64,000 nt of DNA from Pseudoxanthomonas helianthi (GCF_017939625.1 NZ_JAGKTC010000003.1:496001-560000); one strand, 5' to 3'. Counted from the first letter of the stretch, positions 16,611-25,412 are shown. Numbers and translations: made by a program. Notes: a model not told the origin generated them from the sequence alone.

Positions 16611-17546
16611 TCACAATGCCGGAGTCAGGATCAGATTGCGGAATTCGACCGGACCATGGTCGCCCTGCAGGTACAGGGGGCCGGGCGCGCCTTCGTCGCT
16701 GTCCAGCGCGCCGCCGGTGATGCCGGGGATTTCGCGGTCGCAGATGATGGTCTTGCCGTTGACCGCGACGCTGACCCGGCGGCCGACCAGGGTGATGTCG
16801 AGCGACTGCCACTGGTCCGGCGGCAGCGAGGCATCCTCGCTCGGCGCCAGGAAGCCGTAGATGGCACCGAGCGTGTCGCTGGCCGGTTCGCCGAAGGTGT
16901 CGGCAATCTGAACTTCGTGGCGGCCGCGCAGGTACACGCCGCTGTTGCTGCCCTTGGGCAGGCGCAGTTCGACGTGCAGCTTGAAATCGTCGAACTTGCG
17001 CTCGCCGACCAGATTGGCGCCGGCGGCGAGGTTGCGCAGTACGCCGTTCTCGACGGTCCATTGCGACTTGCCGGCCAGTGCGTGCCAGCCGTCCAGGTTC
17101 TTGCCGTTGAACAACTGCAGCGGCTTGCCCCAGCGCGGCGCGGCCTTGCGGCGCAGCGACGGCGCGCGCCTGGCGTTCCACGCGTATTGCTTGCCGTCGG
17201 GGAAGGTCATCGTGCCGGCCAGCGCGCCGTCGCGCAGTCGTCCGCGCACGTCCAGCTCGCCGTTGCCGCCTTCCCATTGCGGGGGAATCGCGAAGTGCAT
17301 GGCGTCGCCATCGAATTCGACCCGCGAGATCGGCCGTGCGCTGCCGCCGGTACCGACGAACTGGCCGACCAGGGTGCTGTGGCCGGAGCGGCGGATTTCC
17401 AGCCACGAGGGCTGGTCGCCACTTGGCGTGTGCAGGTCGATGTCCCAGCGCCCGACCAAGGCGTCCGCGGAGTTGGCGTTCTCGGCAGCGTGGCCCGGTG
17501 CACTGATCAGGCCGAGTGCGAACAATGCCGGCAGACAACAGCGCAT
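16611..17546 (-). CDS. DUF1080 secreted protein (3-keto-disaccharide hydrolase-like)
   Basis: A 311-residue protein with a signal peptide (LPALFALGLISAPGHA). An N-terminal beta region of about 110 residues (VGRWDIDLHTPSGDQPSWLEI) is followed by a concanavalin-like DUF1080 domain from about residue 140. Typical DUF1080 features are QLFNGKNLDGWHALAG, WTVENGVLRNLAAGANLVGERKFDDFKLHVELRLPKGSNSGVYLRG and AIYGFLAPSEDASLPPDQWQS. This Pfam family is now tied to hydrolysis of 3-keto-glycosides. Its stop is 2 nt from the start of the GMC gene, so the pair is co-translated. GAGGGA precedes the ATG at 17546. It is inferred to act on the oxidised sugars made by the GMC enzyme. Confidence 0.85.
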   Translation of the reverse strand: MRCCLPALFALGLISAPGHAAENANSADALVGRWDIDLHTPSGDQPSWLEIRRSGHSTLVGQFVGTGGSARPISRVEFDGDAMHFAIPPQWEGGNGELDVRGRLRDGALAGTMTFPDGKQYAWNARRAPSLRRKAAPRWGKPLQLFNGKNLDGWHALAGKSQWTVENGVLRNLAAGANLVGERKFDDFKLHVELRLPKGSNSGVYLRGRHEVQIADTFGEPASDTLGAIYGFLAPSEDASLPPDQWQSLDITLVGRRVSVAVNGKTIICDREIPGITGGALDSDEGAPGPLYLQGDHGPVEFRNLILTPAL

Positions 17547-17664
17547 GGGCGATTCCCTCGGGTTCCGGAAACGAGAAACGCGGGGAATGTAAACGATTTC
17601 AGCCAGCTTGCCCTGCGGCATTGCATCATCCGCAACGGCCTGAAACCTCTGCACGATCCCCAAA

Positions 17665-17856
17665 CAAGATTTCCCCCTTTGGAAAAGGGGGACCAAGGGG
17701 GATTTGCTTTTGCCTTGCGCGCCAGGCAAATCCCCCGTCGCCCGCTACGCGGCCGCCTGCCCCCTTTTGCAAAGGGGGCAACTGCAAAAGCGCCGATCTG
17801 TTCACCATTCGCCGGCTGCTTCTCCCCCATTGAAAAAGGGGGCAAGGGGATTTGCT
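17665..17856. repeat. Composite palindromic repeat, three copies
   Basis: Three palindromes of the CCCCCTTT..AAAGGGGG family lie near 17671, 17760 and 17825. Each is joined to GGGGATTTGC or its complement GCAAATCCCC. They fill the 313-nt gap between two same-strand genes; no coding sequence is visible in the gap. The family also occurs at 5725-5832. Confidence 0.65.
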
Positions 17857-17859
17857 CTG

Positions 17860-18900
17860 CTATGCCTGGAACACCGGCTCCAACATGCGGAACGTGCCTG
17901 CGTCCGCGTCCATCTCCACCCGCCCACCGACCGGCACGATGAACTGCTGGCGGATGTGCCCGATCATCGCGCCGCGATATGCGGGGATCTTCAGCGGTTT
18001 GATGTGGTCGTCGAAGATCTGCGCGAGGTTCAGCGAACCGTAGCCGTCGCCAGGATCGCATTCGCTGCATTCGCCGAAGATCAGCCCGGCGATCCTGTCC
18101 AGCGCGCCCATCAGCTTCAGCGTGCTGAACATGCGATCGATGCGGTAAGGCGCTTCGGAAACGTCCTCCAGGAACAGGATCTTGCCGCTGAAATCCGGCA
18201 GGTACGGCGAGCCGGCCAGCGCAGTCAGCACGGTCAGGTTGCCGCCGATCAGTTCGCCCTGGGCCTTGCCGCCGGTGATGGGGATGGTGCGGTTCTTGCG
18301 CTGGACCAGTTCGTCGCCGGCATCGGCGATGTTGCGGTATTCGATCAGTTCGCGATTGAAGAACATGCGGTTGAACTGGTCGACGTTGAACCTGTTCCAG
18401 CTGCCGGCGCCGATGGGGCCGTGGAAGGTGACCAGGCCGGTCTTCGCGTGGATGGCGCTGTGCAAGGCGGTGATGTCGGAGTAGCCGAGCAGCACCTTGG
18501 GATTGCGGCGGATCAGCTCGTAGTCGAGCAACGGCAGCAGGCGCGCCGCGCCGGAGCCGCCGCGGGCGCAGATGATCGCCTTGACTTCCCTGTCGGCGAA
18601 CATCGCGTTGAGGTCGCCCGCGCGTTCGGCGTCACTGCCGGCCAGGTGGCCATAACGATTGGCGTAGTGTGCGCCGGTCTTGACCTTGAAGCCGAGCGCC
18701 TGCATCGCTTCCGTAGCGAGTTGCAGGTCGAAGGGTTCGTCCATCGCCGACGACGGGCTGACCAGCGCGACGGTGTCGCCCTTGTTGAGCGGCGGCGGCA
18801 GCAAGCGTCCGCGCGGCGCGGCCCGGGCGTCGGTGCCGCGGGCGAGCGGCAGCAGCAGGGCTGCGAGTGCGGTGTTGCCGAGGAAGTGTCGCCGGTGCAT
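17860..18900 (-). CDS. S66 family LD-carboxypeptidase with Tat-type leader
   Basis: A 346-residue serine peptidase. The nucleophile is Ser141 in LLGYSDITALHSAI, the conserved Glu lies in ILFLEDVSEAPYRIDR, and the His in MIGHIRQQFIVP; together they give the S66 Ser-Glu-His triad. LdcA-type enzymes remove the terminal D-Ala from murein tetrapeptides during cell-wall recycling, and some relatives act on microcin C7-type peptides. The leader MHRRHFLGNTALAALLLPLARGTDARA looks like a twin-arginine signal, so this one is likely periplasmic, unlike cytoplasmic E. coli LdcA. The ATG at 18900 is chosen because it begins the RR leader. Confidence 0.88.
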   Translation of the reverse strand: MHRRHFLGNTALAALLLPLARGTDARAAPRGRLLPPPLNKGDTVALVSPSSAMDEPFDLQLATEAMQALGFKVKTGAHYANRYGHLAGSDAERAGDLNAMFADREVKAIICARGGSGAARLLPLLDYELIRRNPKVLLGYSDITALHSAIHAKTGLVTFHGPIGAGSWNRFNVDQFNRMFFNRELIEYRNIADAGDELVQRKNRTIPITGGKAQGELIGGNLTVLTALAGSPYLPDFSGKILFLEDVSEAPYRIDRMFSTLKLMGALDRIAGLIFGECSECDPGDGYGSLNLAQIFDDHIKPLKIPAYRGAMIGHIRQQFIVPVGGRVEMDADAGTFRMLEPVFQA

Positions 18901-18987
18901 GTCGCGCCCTGTCGATCGGGAGGATCGGGTCAGATTAGCAGGCCGCGCTCGATGACTTGAAGCACATGGCACCGTCATATCGAACGC

Positions 18988-18993
18988 TATACT
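18988..18993 (+). promoter_or_regulatory. Candidate -10 box of the SPFH operon
   Basis: TATACT lies 51 nt upstream of the SPFH start. No good -35 hexamer sits at 16-18 nt; TTGAAG at 18957 is too far away. Confidence 0.35.
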
Positions 18994-19044
18994 CGGTCGC
19001 GCATGGCGGGTGCGGTACCCGGCCACGAATCACGGAGAGATGTC

Positions 19045-20196
19045 ATGGGTCTTGTGCAAGCGGTGGCGGGTGCGGTCGGTGGCGTGCTCGGCGACCAGTG
19101 GAAGGATTTCTACACGGTGCCTGAAGGCCTGCCGGCGACGGCGGCGCTGTTCGCCGCGGTGCCGCGCGGCACCAATGCCGGGCGCGGTTCCAACACGCAC
19201 GGTTCCTCGAACATCATCAGCAACGGCTCGAAGATCGTCGTTCCCGAAGGCTACGGCCTGCTGCTGATGCAGGACGGCAAGATCACCGGCTTCGCCGCCG
19301 AACCGGGCGGTTACGAATGGCGCTCCGACGACGTCAACTCCAAGTCGGTCTTCGCCGGCGACGGCCTCGTCTCCACCTTCATCACCCAGAGCTGGGAACG
19401 CTTCAAGTTCGGCGGCCAGCCGGGCTCGCAGCAGGCCGCCTTCTTCGTCTCGCTGAAGGAACTGCCGGACAACCGCTTCGGCACGCAGTCGGAGATCTAC
19501 TGGGACGACGGCTTCCTCAACACCCAGGTCGGCGCGATCACTCGCGGTTCGTACACCCTGAAGATCGTCGACCCGATCCTGTTCGTGAAGAACTTCGTGC
19601 CGGCCGCGTACCTGCAGCCGGGCAAGGTGTTCGACTTCACCGACATGGACAACGCCGCCGCCACCCAGCTGTTCAACGAAGTGGTGGGTTCGCTGGCGCC
19701 GGCCTTCAGCCTGTACACCAACGATCCGTCCAAAGGCAATCGCATCACCAGGATCCAGCAGGATTCGCTGGGCTTCGCCCAGAGCCTGTCGGCCGCCGTC
19801 GAGCAGGGCTACAAGTGGAGTTCCGACCGCGGCTTGGCCATCGTCAAGACCGCCATCGTGTCGATCGAATACGACGCGAACACCCGCGAACTGCTGAAGA
19901 CCGTGCAGCGCGCCGACGCGCTGGCCGGTGCGCGCGGCAATTCCAACCTGCAGGCCAGTGTCGCCCAGGGCATCCAGTCCGCCGGCGAAAACGGCGGCGC
20001 GGCGGGCGTCATGGGCCTGGGCATGGCCACCGGCATGGTCGGCGGCATCGCCGGCCTGCAGCAGCCGGTGGCGCCGGCCGGCAACGGAGCCGAGGATCCG
20101 GTGGCGAAGTTGAAGAAGGCCAAGGAGATGCTCGAGCTGGGCCTGATCACCCAGGCCGACTACGACGCGCTCAAGGCCAAGGCGCTGGGCCTGTAA
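19045..20196 (+). CDS. SPFH-domain protein with C-terminal SHOCT motif
   Basis: A 383-residue protein resembling the YdjI / 'virion core protein' SPFH group. The SPFH (band-7-like) region covers about residues 55-290 (SKIVVPEGYGLLLMQDGKITGFAAEPGGYEW, EIYWDDGFLNTQVGAITRGSYTLKIVDPILFVKNFVP). It is followed by a Gly/Ala-rich linker (GVMGLGMATGMVGGIAGLQ). The C-terminal helical pair AKLKKAKEMLELGLITQADYDALKAKAL is a SHOCT oligomerisation motif. There is no signal peptide. SPFH proteins form large membrane-attached assemblies. The ATG at 19045 follows GGAGAG. It is the first gene of a three-gene operon with a zinc-ribbon protein and a small membrane protein. Confidence 0.88.
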   Translation: MGLVQAVAGAVGGVLGDQWKDFYTVPEGLPATAALFAAVPRGTNAGRGSNTHGSSNIISNGSKIVVPEGYGLLLMQDGKITGFAAEPGGYEWRSDDVNSKSVFAGDGLVSTFITQSWERFKFGGQPGSQQAAFFVSLKELPDNRFGTQSEIYWDDGFLNTQVGAITRGSYTLKIVDPILFVKNFVPAAYLQPGKVFDFTDMDNAAATQLFNEVVGSLAPAFSLYTNDPSKGNRITRIQQDSLGFAQSLSAAVEQGYKWSSDRGLAIVKTAIVSIEYDANTRELLKTVQRADALAGARGNSNLQASVAQGIQSAGENGGAAGVMGLGMATGMVGGIAGLQQPVAPAGNGAEDPVAKLKKAKEMLELGLITQADYDALKAKALGL

Positions 20197-20216
20197 GCCA
20201 CGCGGTCCGCAGGTAC

Positions 20217-21533
20217 ATGTCGAACACCACCACGCCGCCGCCGCTCCCGCCGGCGGCTCCGAACGGTCCCGGATCGCCGCGGGACGTGCCGCCCTTGCCC
20301 GGCGAGCTGGGCGTCGACCCGGCCACCCTGCCCCCGCCGATCCGCGACGAATTGCTGGCGCCCGATCCGGTCGCCATCGATACCTCCGCCGAGGAGCTGA
20401 AGGACGGCCTGAATCGCTGTCCGAAATGCGGTGCCACCGATATCCGCCAGAAGCCCGGCAGCGACCTGCTGGTCTGCCTGTACTGCCGCAACGAGTGGCA
20501 CGGGCAGCGGGTCGAAGAGGAATTCGGGCTGGGCGAAGGCATCGACCAGCTGCGTGGCACGGTCATCGCTTCCGGCGCGCGCGACATCGACGCGGACGCG
20601 GCCAGCCTGATGACCTTCAAGTGCAGCGGCTGCGGCGCCGAGGTGACGGTCAACACCGAGAACGCGATGACCGCGCGCTGCCACTGGTGCCGCCACGTGT
20701 TCGGGGTCAACGAACAGGTAGCGAACGGCGCGGTGCCCGACGCGGTGCTGCCCTTCCACATCAGGAAGGACGATGCGGTCGCGCGGATCCGCCAGTTCGT
20801 GGACAAGCGGCGTTTTTTCGCGCTGAAGGCGTTCAAGGAGCAGTTCACGCCAGAGAACGTAGTCGGCGTGTACCTGCCGTACATGATCGTCGACGGCAAT
20901 GCCAGCGCCAGCGTGGCCGGCCATGGCGAGATCGAAACGCGGCGTTACACGCGCGGTACCGACAAGAACAAGAAGACCTACTACGACGCCGACGTGTACC
21001 AGGTGGAACGCCACGTGGACTTCACCGTCGACGACCTGCCGCTGGAGTCCTCGCGCGAGCGCGGCAACCTGGACACGCGGATCAATACGCAGAACATCAT
21101 CAACACGATCCTGCCGTTCGACACCAAGAACGCGGTGAAGTGGAACGCCTCGTACCTGTCGGGTTTCACTTCGGAGAAGCGCGACAGCGACGTGGAGCAG
21201 TTGCGCCCGCGGCTGGAGGACCAGCTGCTGTCCATCGCCCGCGCCCAGGTCGAAGATTCGGTGCAACGCTACGACCGTGGCGTGCGCTGGGAACGGGAAC
21301 GCCTGGAGGTGCACGGCACGCGCTGGGTGTCGATGTACCTGCCGGTGTGGCTGTATTCGTACCACCAGCCGGGCCGCAACGGCGGCATGCTGCATTACAT
21401 CGCGGTCAATGGCCGCACGGGCGAGACGATGGGCAGCGTGCCGGTGCAGCAGTGGAAGTTGCTGACCACGGCGATCACCGTCGGTACTTTCCTGGAAGGC
21501 ATCGCACTCTGGATCGTGGGGCATGCGTCATGA
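20217..21533 (+). CDS. Double zinc-ribbon protein with C-terminal membrane segment
   Basis: A 438-residue protein. A Pro-rich N-terminus (about 50 residues) is followed by two zinc-ribbon-like sites: CPKCGATD...CLYC near residues 67-90, and CSGCGAEVTV...CHWC near residues 136-160, TFIIB/RPB9-like CxxC pairs. The middle (PENVVGVYLPYMIVDGNASASVAGHGEI...) appears as a beta domain. The last 25 residues contain a hydrophobic stretch (LTTAITVGTFLEGIALWIVGHA) that would anchor it. It is usually found next to SPFH/SHOCT genes, as here (20 nt downstream). It overlaps the next gene by 4 nt (ATGA). Biochemical role is unknown; a membrane-assembly partner of the SPFH protein is inferred. Confidence 0.8.
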   Translation: MSNTTTPPPLPPAAPNGPGSPRDVPPLPGELGVDPATLPPPIRDELLAPDPVAIDTSAEELKDGLNRCPKCGATDIRQKPGSDLLVCLYCRNEWHGQRVEEEFGLGEGIDQLRGTVIASGARDIDADAASLMTFKCSGCGAEVTVNTENAMTARCHWCRHVFGVNEQVANGAVPDAVLPFHIRKDDAVARIRQFVDKRRFFALKAFKEQFTPENVVGVYLPYMIVDGNASASVAGHGEIETRRYTRGTDKNKKTYYDADVYQVERHVDFTVDDLPLESSRERGNLDTRINTQNIINTILPFDTKNAVKWNASYLSGFTSEKRDSDVEQLRPRLEDQLLSIARAQVEDSVQRYDRGVRWERERLEVHGTRWVSMYLPVWLYSYHQPGRNGGMLHYIAVNGRTGETMGSVPVQQWKLLTTAITVGTFLEGIALWIVGHAS

Positions 21534-21790
21534 GCGACGACAGCGGGCTGTGGTTGTTGGCAGTGGGTCCGGTCGGCGCGACGGCGCTGTATTGGGCCTT
21601 GTACCGGTATTACCGCAACACGGACAAGTCGCATGCGTTCGAGCGGGAAACGGACGTGATGGCCAAGCCGGTGACCGGGTCGGACCACAAGGTCGACGAG
21701 ATCAAGGGCACGCAGGAGCGCCGCATCGACGGCGACAACGTGAGTGCCTATCGCCAGCGCGTGCAACGGGTCCGGGGCGACAGTAGCTGA
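21530..21790 (+). CDS. Small single-pass membrane protein of the SPFH operon
   Basis: An 86-residue protein with one transmembrane helix at residues about 7-26 (LWLLAVGPVGATALYWALYR). A charged cytoplasmic tail (KVDEIKGTQERRIDGDNVSAYRQRVQRVRGD) follows. Its ATG overlaps the stop of the zinc-ribbon gene, so translation is coupled. I do not recognise a family; the position suggests a third component of the same membrane assembly. Confidence 0.8.
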   Translation: MSDDSGLWLLAVGPVGATALYWALYRYYRNTDKSHAFERETDVMAKPVTGSDHKVDEIKGTQERRIDGDNVSAYRQRVQRVRGDSS

Positions 21791-21814
21791 CTTCCCCGCC
21801 TAACGCGGGTTTTC

Positions 21815-21985
21815 GTAGGCCGGGCTCAAGTCCGCCTTTTACGCGAGTTCAAGTCCGCTTTACGCGAGTCCGCATCGGAAAATGCCGCGTCGTGACGGGG
21901 CATCGCATGTCGACGGCGGGCCAGGGCCCGCCCTACACGGCGTTTTCTCGTAGGGCGGGCTCAAGCCCGCCTTCCGCGCGCATTG
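21815..21985. repeat. REP cluster (GTAG-footed palindromes)
   Basis: A degenerate copy starts near 21815 (GTAGGCCGGGCTCAAGTCCGCC) and a shortened copy follows it. An inverted copy ending GCCCGCCCTAC lies near 21916-21938, and a perfect GTAGGGCGGGCTCAAGCCCGCC near 21953. Facing copies form BIME-like pairs. The surrounding 261-nt gap between convergent genes holds nothing else I can identify. Confidence 0.8.
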
Positions 21986-22051
21986 GCGTCCAACGAAACG
22001 GCGGCCCAAGGCCGCCGTTTCGCATACCGCATCAAGCCGGAACGCCAGCCA

Positions 22052-24184
22052 TCATTGGCACTGCGCCGGCACCGCCATCGACTCGGTGACGCTGACCTTC
22101 GAGCCGCGCACCGCGCCCTTGGCGCCCACGCCCACGCCGTAATGGGCGAAGGCTTCCCACACCAGGCACTGGCGCGCCTGGTCGCCGGCCAGGCCGGCGA
22201 GGATGCCGTCGCGCATGTCCTCGAACTTCGGATGCGCCGGCGTGTAGTTCATGCCGTCGACCAGCACCGCCAGCACGTCGTCGGCGCTGTCGCCGAGGCC
22301 CTGCAGGTTCTTCCAGACGCGCCAGCCGATCGCGCCGTAGACCTCGCCGTCGAAGTGCACCTCGCTGCCGGTCACGTCGGCATAGGTCCGCGTGTAGTTG
22401 GCGTAGCGCTGCGAGCGGATGCCGTCGGTGTTGGTGACCGAGTATTCGCCGACCGCGTCGTCGTTGTTGACGATCACCGACAGCACGTCGCTCATGCCTT
22501 CGCCGATGGCGCCGGACATCGGCCCGTCCATGCGGCCAATCATGCGCCAGGTCAGGCCGTGGCCGTATTCGTGCCAGACGATGTCGGAATCCAGGTCGCC
22601 ATCGCGCATCACATCCGGCGCGCCACGGAACATGGCGGCGGTGGCCGCGCCGCCGGCGATCAGTTGCTTGATCGCGGCGCCGTCGGCCTGGCTGACCAGC
22701 AGGCTGGGCGGCAGGGTCGCGCCGGTGCCGGCCATATTGAGGGTCCCGGCTTCGCGATTGGCGACGATCATGCCGATGCCGCCGGCGGCCTGGACGTTCT
22801 GGGCCTTGACCACGAAGGTGCAGCCATTCGGATCGTCGGCGAGGGAGCGATCGACCACGACGATCTTGCCGCTGACGTCCGCGCCGTTGGTGAGGGCGCT
22901 GCAGGCGTAGTTGGGTGCGGCGACCGCCAGGCCGGCGTTCAGATCGAACTGCTGGGGACCGAACTCGGCCACGCCGCTCTCGTAGCTCGCGCCTCCCGGA
23001 TTGGTGGTCAGGCTGTGCGGCGACAGGCCGCTCCACAGGTACATCTGCATGCGCGGGTTCTGGCCATCGCGCGGGGTGGCGAAGTTGGCGTTGTCGGTGC
23101 CGCCGCCGTCCTGCGCTTCGGCATTGACCGAATCGCTGCCGCGCCCGCCGAGCCCGCCGTTGTTTTCCTGGAAGTTGCCGGCGACCTCGTCGAAACCGGC
23201 GGCATACAGGCGGTCGTGGATGACGTTGTTGAGGTAGAACAGGTTCTGCACGGCGACATTGCGGTTGGTGTCGGTCGACGGTTCCACCGCGGGGTCGAAG
23301 GCGGAGAGGAAATCGCCATTGGCGACCGGGGTGCCGCCACCGTCGGGCGCGCCGTCGTTCACCGCGTCAAGGTAGGCATGGACGTTGTTGCCGGCGATGT
23401 CCTGGGCGGTGTGCGGGCCGGCGAACAGCCAGTTGTTGCCGGCGCCCGAGACGATGGCTTGCGGGGATTTCTCCGGGTCCACCGCGAACACGTTGTAGTT
23501 GTCGGTATTGGTGCGCGCCACGGTTTCGACCACGCGGCCGTCGCCGCCGACCAGGGTTTCCTCCAGCCGGTTGCCGGACGTGCGCCAAGTCTGCACCAGG
23601 AAGCCGATCCGCATGGAGCCGTCGTTCATCGGCACGGCGACGCGGGTGACCAGCGGGCTTTCGACGAAGACGTCGCCACGGGCGAAGCGGGTCGTCGCGC
23701 CGCTGCGCAGCAGGACGCGCGTGGCCTGGGTGGGGATGTTGAGCGCGCGGATCGCGGCGTTCAGGGCGGCGACCTCGTCGATCGAGGCAGGAGTAAGTTT
23801 CGACGGTGCCGGCACCAGGTTCTCGACCAGGCTGACCAGTTGTCCGTTCGCGTCGATCGCCGCCTTGGCGTAGGTGTCGTAGACGGCCAGGCCGCCGACT
23901 TCCTGTCCCAGGCGCAGGAAGCGCACGCCTTTGCGCGCCTGCACGCCTTGTCCGCGGACGCGGAGCGATTTGACGGTGGCGTCGCTGCGGCCATGCGTGC
24001 GCAGGTAGCCGGCGACCACGTCGACCGGGGCGGCTTTGGAGGGTGAGGTGTAGGCGCGGCCGGCGGCGGCGTGCAGGGTGCGGGTGGTCAGGTCGGTGGG
24101 CCGCAGGGGGGCGTCGGCGGCATGCACGGCCAGGGCGATGCCGACGGCCAGCAGGGTGACGGGAAGGAGCGTAATCGGTTTCAT
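22052..24184 (-). CDS. M36 (fungalysin) family secreted metallopeptidase with PA domain
   Basis: A 710-residue exported protease. The signal peptide (LLAVGIALAVHAADA) is followed by a propeptide-like region (residues about 30-210) and the M36 catalytic domain. Zinc site HEYGH is at residues 538-542 (SDIVWHEYGHGLTWRMIG), with the downstream Glu in GAIGEGMSDVLS. A protease-associated (PA) domain (about residues 425-520: YACSALTNGADVSGKIVVVDRSL...AAGGIGMIVANREAG) is inserted just before the zinc motif, a common arrangement in bacterial M36 enzymes. Two Cys near the C-terminus (RQCLVW and PAQCQ) may form a disulfide. It would degrade extracellular protein, in keeping with predatory or saprophytic Lysobacter-type lifestyles. 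GGAG precedes the ATG at 24184. Confidence 0.92.
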   Translation of the reverse strand: MKPITLLPVTLLAVGIALAVHAADAPLRPTDLTTRTLHAAAGRAYTSPSKAAPVDVVAGYLRTHGRSDATVKSLRVRGQGVQARKGVRFLRLGQEVGGLAVYDTYAKAAIDANGQLVSLVENLVPAPSKLTPASIDEVAALNAAIRALNIPTQATRVLLRSGATTRFARGDVFVESPLVTRVAVPMNDGSMRIGFLVQTWRTSGNRLEETLVGGDGRVVETVARTNTDNYNVFAVDPEKSPQAIVSGAGNNWLFAGPHTAQDIAGNNVHAYLDAVNDGAPDGGGTPVANGDFLSAFDPAVEPSTDTNRNVAVQNLFYLNNVIHDRLYAAGFDEVAGNFQENNGGLGGRGSDSVNAEAQDGGGTDNANFATPRDGQNPRMQMYLWSGLSPHSLTTNPGGASYESGVAEFGPQQFDLNAGLAVAAPNYACSALTNGADVSGKIVVVDRSLADDPNGCTFVVKAQNVQAAGGIGMIVANREAGTLNMAGTGATLPPSLLVSQADGAAIKQLIAGGAATAAMFRGAPDVMRDGDLDSDIVWHEYGHGLTWRMIGRMDGPMSGAIGEGMSDVLSVIVNNDDAVGEYSVTNTDGIRSQRYANYTRTYADVTGSEVHFDGEVYGAIGWRVWKNLQGLGDSADDVLAVLVDGMNYTPAHPKFEDMRDGILAGLAGDQARQCLVWEAFAHYGVGVGAKGAVRGSKVSVTESMAVPAQCQ

Positions 24185-24500
24185 GCTTGGTATCTCCAGG
24201 ACAAGGGGACAGATGACGGCAAGCAGACTTCGTTGGGTGGTGGCTCCGTGGGGGGCGGGCACAATAGCGCGGTCGAGTGCGCAATCATGTCAACGGCGTT
24301 GCCGGGCTCAGGGACGGCATCGGCGGCCGACCAAGGTGGACTGCCTCGGCGGGGTACCGGGAGCCTCGCTTCGGGCGCGATCGGCGCGCAGCACGCCCAC
24401 CCACCCATGCCCACGCGCTTTCGACAGCACAGCGGCCACCATCGCCAGCAGTACGTCACCAGATGGCTACCGTGACCAAGCCCCGCCGCGCACCGACTCC

Positions 24501-24522
24501 GTAGGGCGGGCTCAAGCCCGCC
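24501..24522 (+). repeat. REP element, perfect copy
   Basis: A perfect GTAG-footed palindrome (GTAGGGCGGGCT, then CAAGCCCGCC). It lies in the 444-nt divergent gap between the M36 and NTF2-like genes (24185-24628). The rest of that gap shows no convincing gene, RNA or promoter to me. Confidence 0.85.
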
Positions 24523-24628
24523 TTCCCCCGCCTCGACTCCCCGCCCCACCCCAGCCGTGACCAATGACCCGCGACACCCCCGCCCGGATTCTTCCCAACC
24601 GGCTTCATCCTGCAGCCGGAACGGAAAC

Positions 24629-25399
24629 ATGAAGATCGCCAGACTCGCGGTAGCCGCTTCGCTTTTCTTCGCCGTGGCGGCGGCATCGGCTGCGGCCGAA
24701 AACGAGGATGGGCAGGTCCGCGCGGCCGATGCCCGGTTCTGGCAGGCGTACAACGCCTGCGACATGCGCACGATGGGCGAGTTGCTCACGCCGGACGTGG
24801 AGTTCTATCACGACAAGACGGGGTTGACGGTGTCGCGCGAGGCGCTGGTCGAGTCGTTGCGCAAGGGGCCGTGTGCGAATCCCGGGATGCATCTGCGGCG
24901 GGAGGCGGTGGAGGCCAGCCTGGAGTTCCATGCGCTGAAGGGCGGTTACGCGATCCTGTCGGGCCGGCACCGTTTCTATGTGCAGGAAGCGGGCAAGCCG
25001 GAGCATCTGGATGGCGAGGCCAAGTTCACCAGTGTGTGGAAGTTCGTCGATGGGCAGTGGCGCATGCATCGTGTGTTGAGCTACGACCATGGGCCGGTGG
25101 CTTACACGCCGCCGCCGGTGACGTTGACGCTGCCGGCGTCGACGTTGCAGGGGTATGCGGGGCGTTATCGGTCAGCGCGGATCGGGGACATCGTGGTGTC
25201 GGTCGAGGGCGATCATCTCAAGCTGGTGGCGGGGAATTTCGTGGCCACGCTTTACCCGGAGACGCAGACGCGGTTTTTCGCCAAGGAGCGGGATTTGCGG
25301 TTTGAGTTCGAGGGCGATGCGAAGGGTGCGGCGCGGACGTTGGCGGTGTTCGAGAATGGTGTGGTTAGTGAGCGGGCTACGCGTGAGGGATCGGACTAG
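24629..25399 (+). CDS. Exported NTF2-like (SnoaL/DUF4440) protein with C-terminal beta domain
   Basis: A 256-residue protein with a signal peptide (LAVAASLFFAVAAASAAA). Residues about 30-155 form an NTF2-like cone domain (ADARFWQAYNACDMRTMGELLTPDVEFYHDKTG...WRMHRVLSYDH). The C-terminal 90 residues (LQGYAGRYRSARIGDIVVSVEGDHLKLV) resemble the small beta module often fused to beta-lactamase-like serine hydrolases. NTF2-like pockets bind or isomerise small hydrophobic molecules; no catalytic role can be assigned. The ATG at 24629 gives the signal peptide; an earlier ATG at 24557 would bury it. Confidence 0.8.
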   Translation: MKIARLAVAASLFFAVAAASAAAENEDGQVRAADARFWQAYNACDMRTMGELLTPDVEFYHDKTGLTVSREALVESLRKGPCANPGMHLRREAVEASLEFHALKGGYAILSGRHRFYVQEAGKPEHLDGEAKFTSVWKFVDGQWRMHRVLSYDHGPVAYTPPPVTLTLPASTLQGYAGRYRSARIGDIVVSVEGDHLKLVAGNFVATLYPETQTRFFAKERDLRFEFEGDAKGAARTLAVFENGVVSERATREGSD

Positions 25400-25412
25400 G
25401 GTCGAATTTGGG

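Noticed and set aside
21815-22020. Possible CRISPR array from recurring GC-rich units
   Set aside because: Units are palindromic REPs in both orientations, with irregular spacing and no unique spacers.
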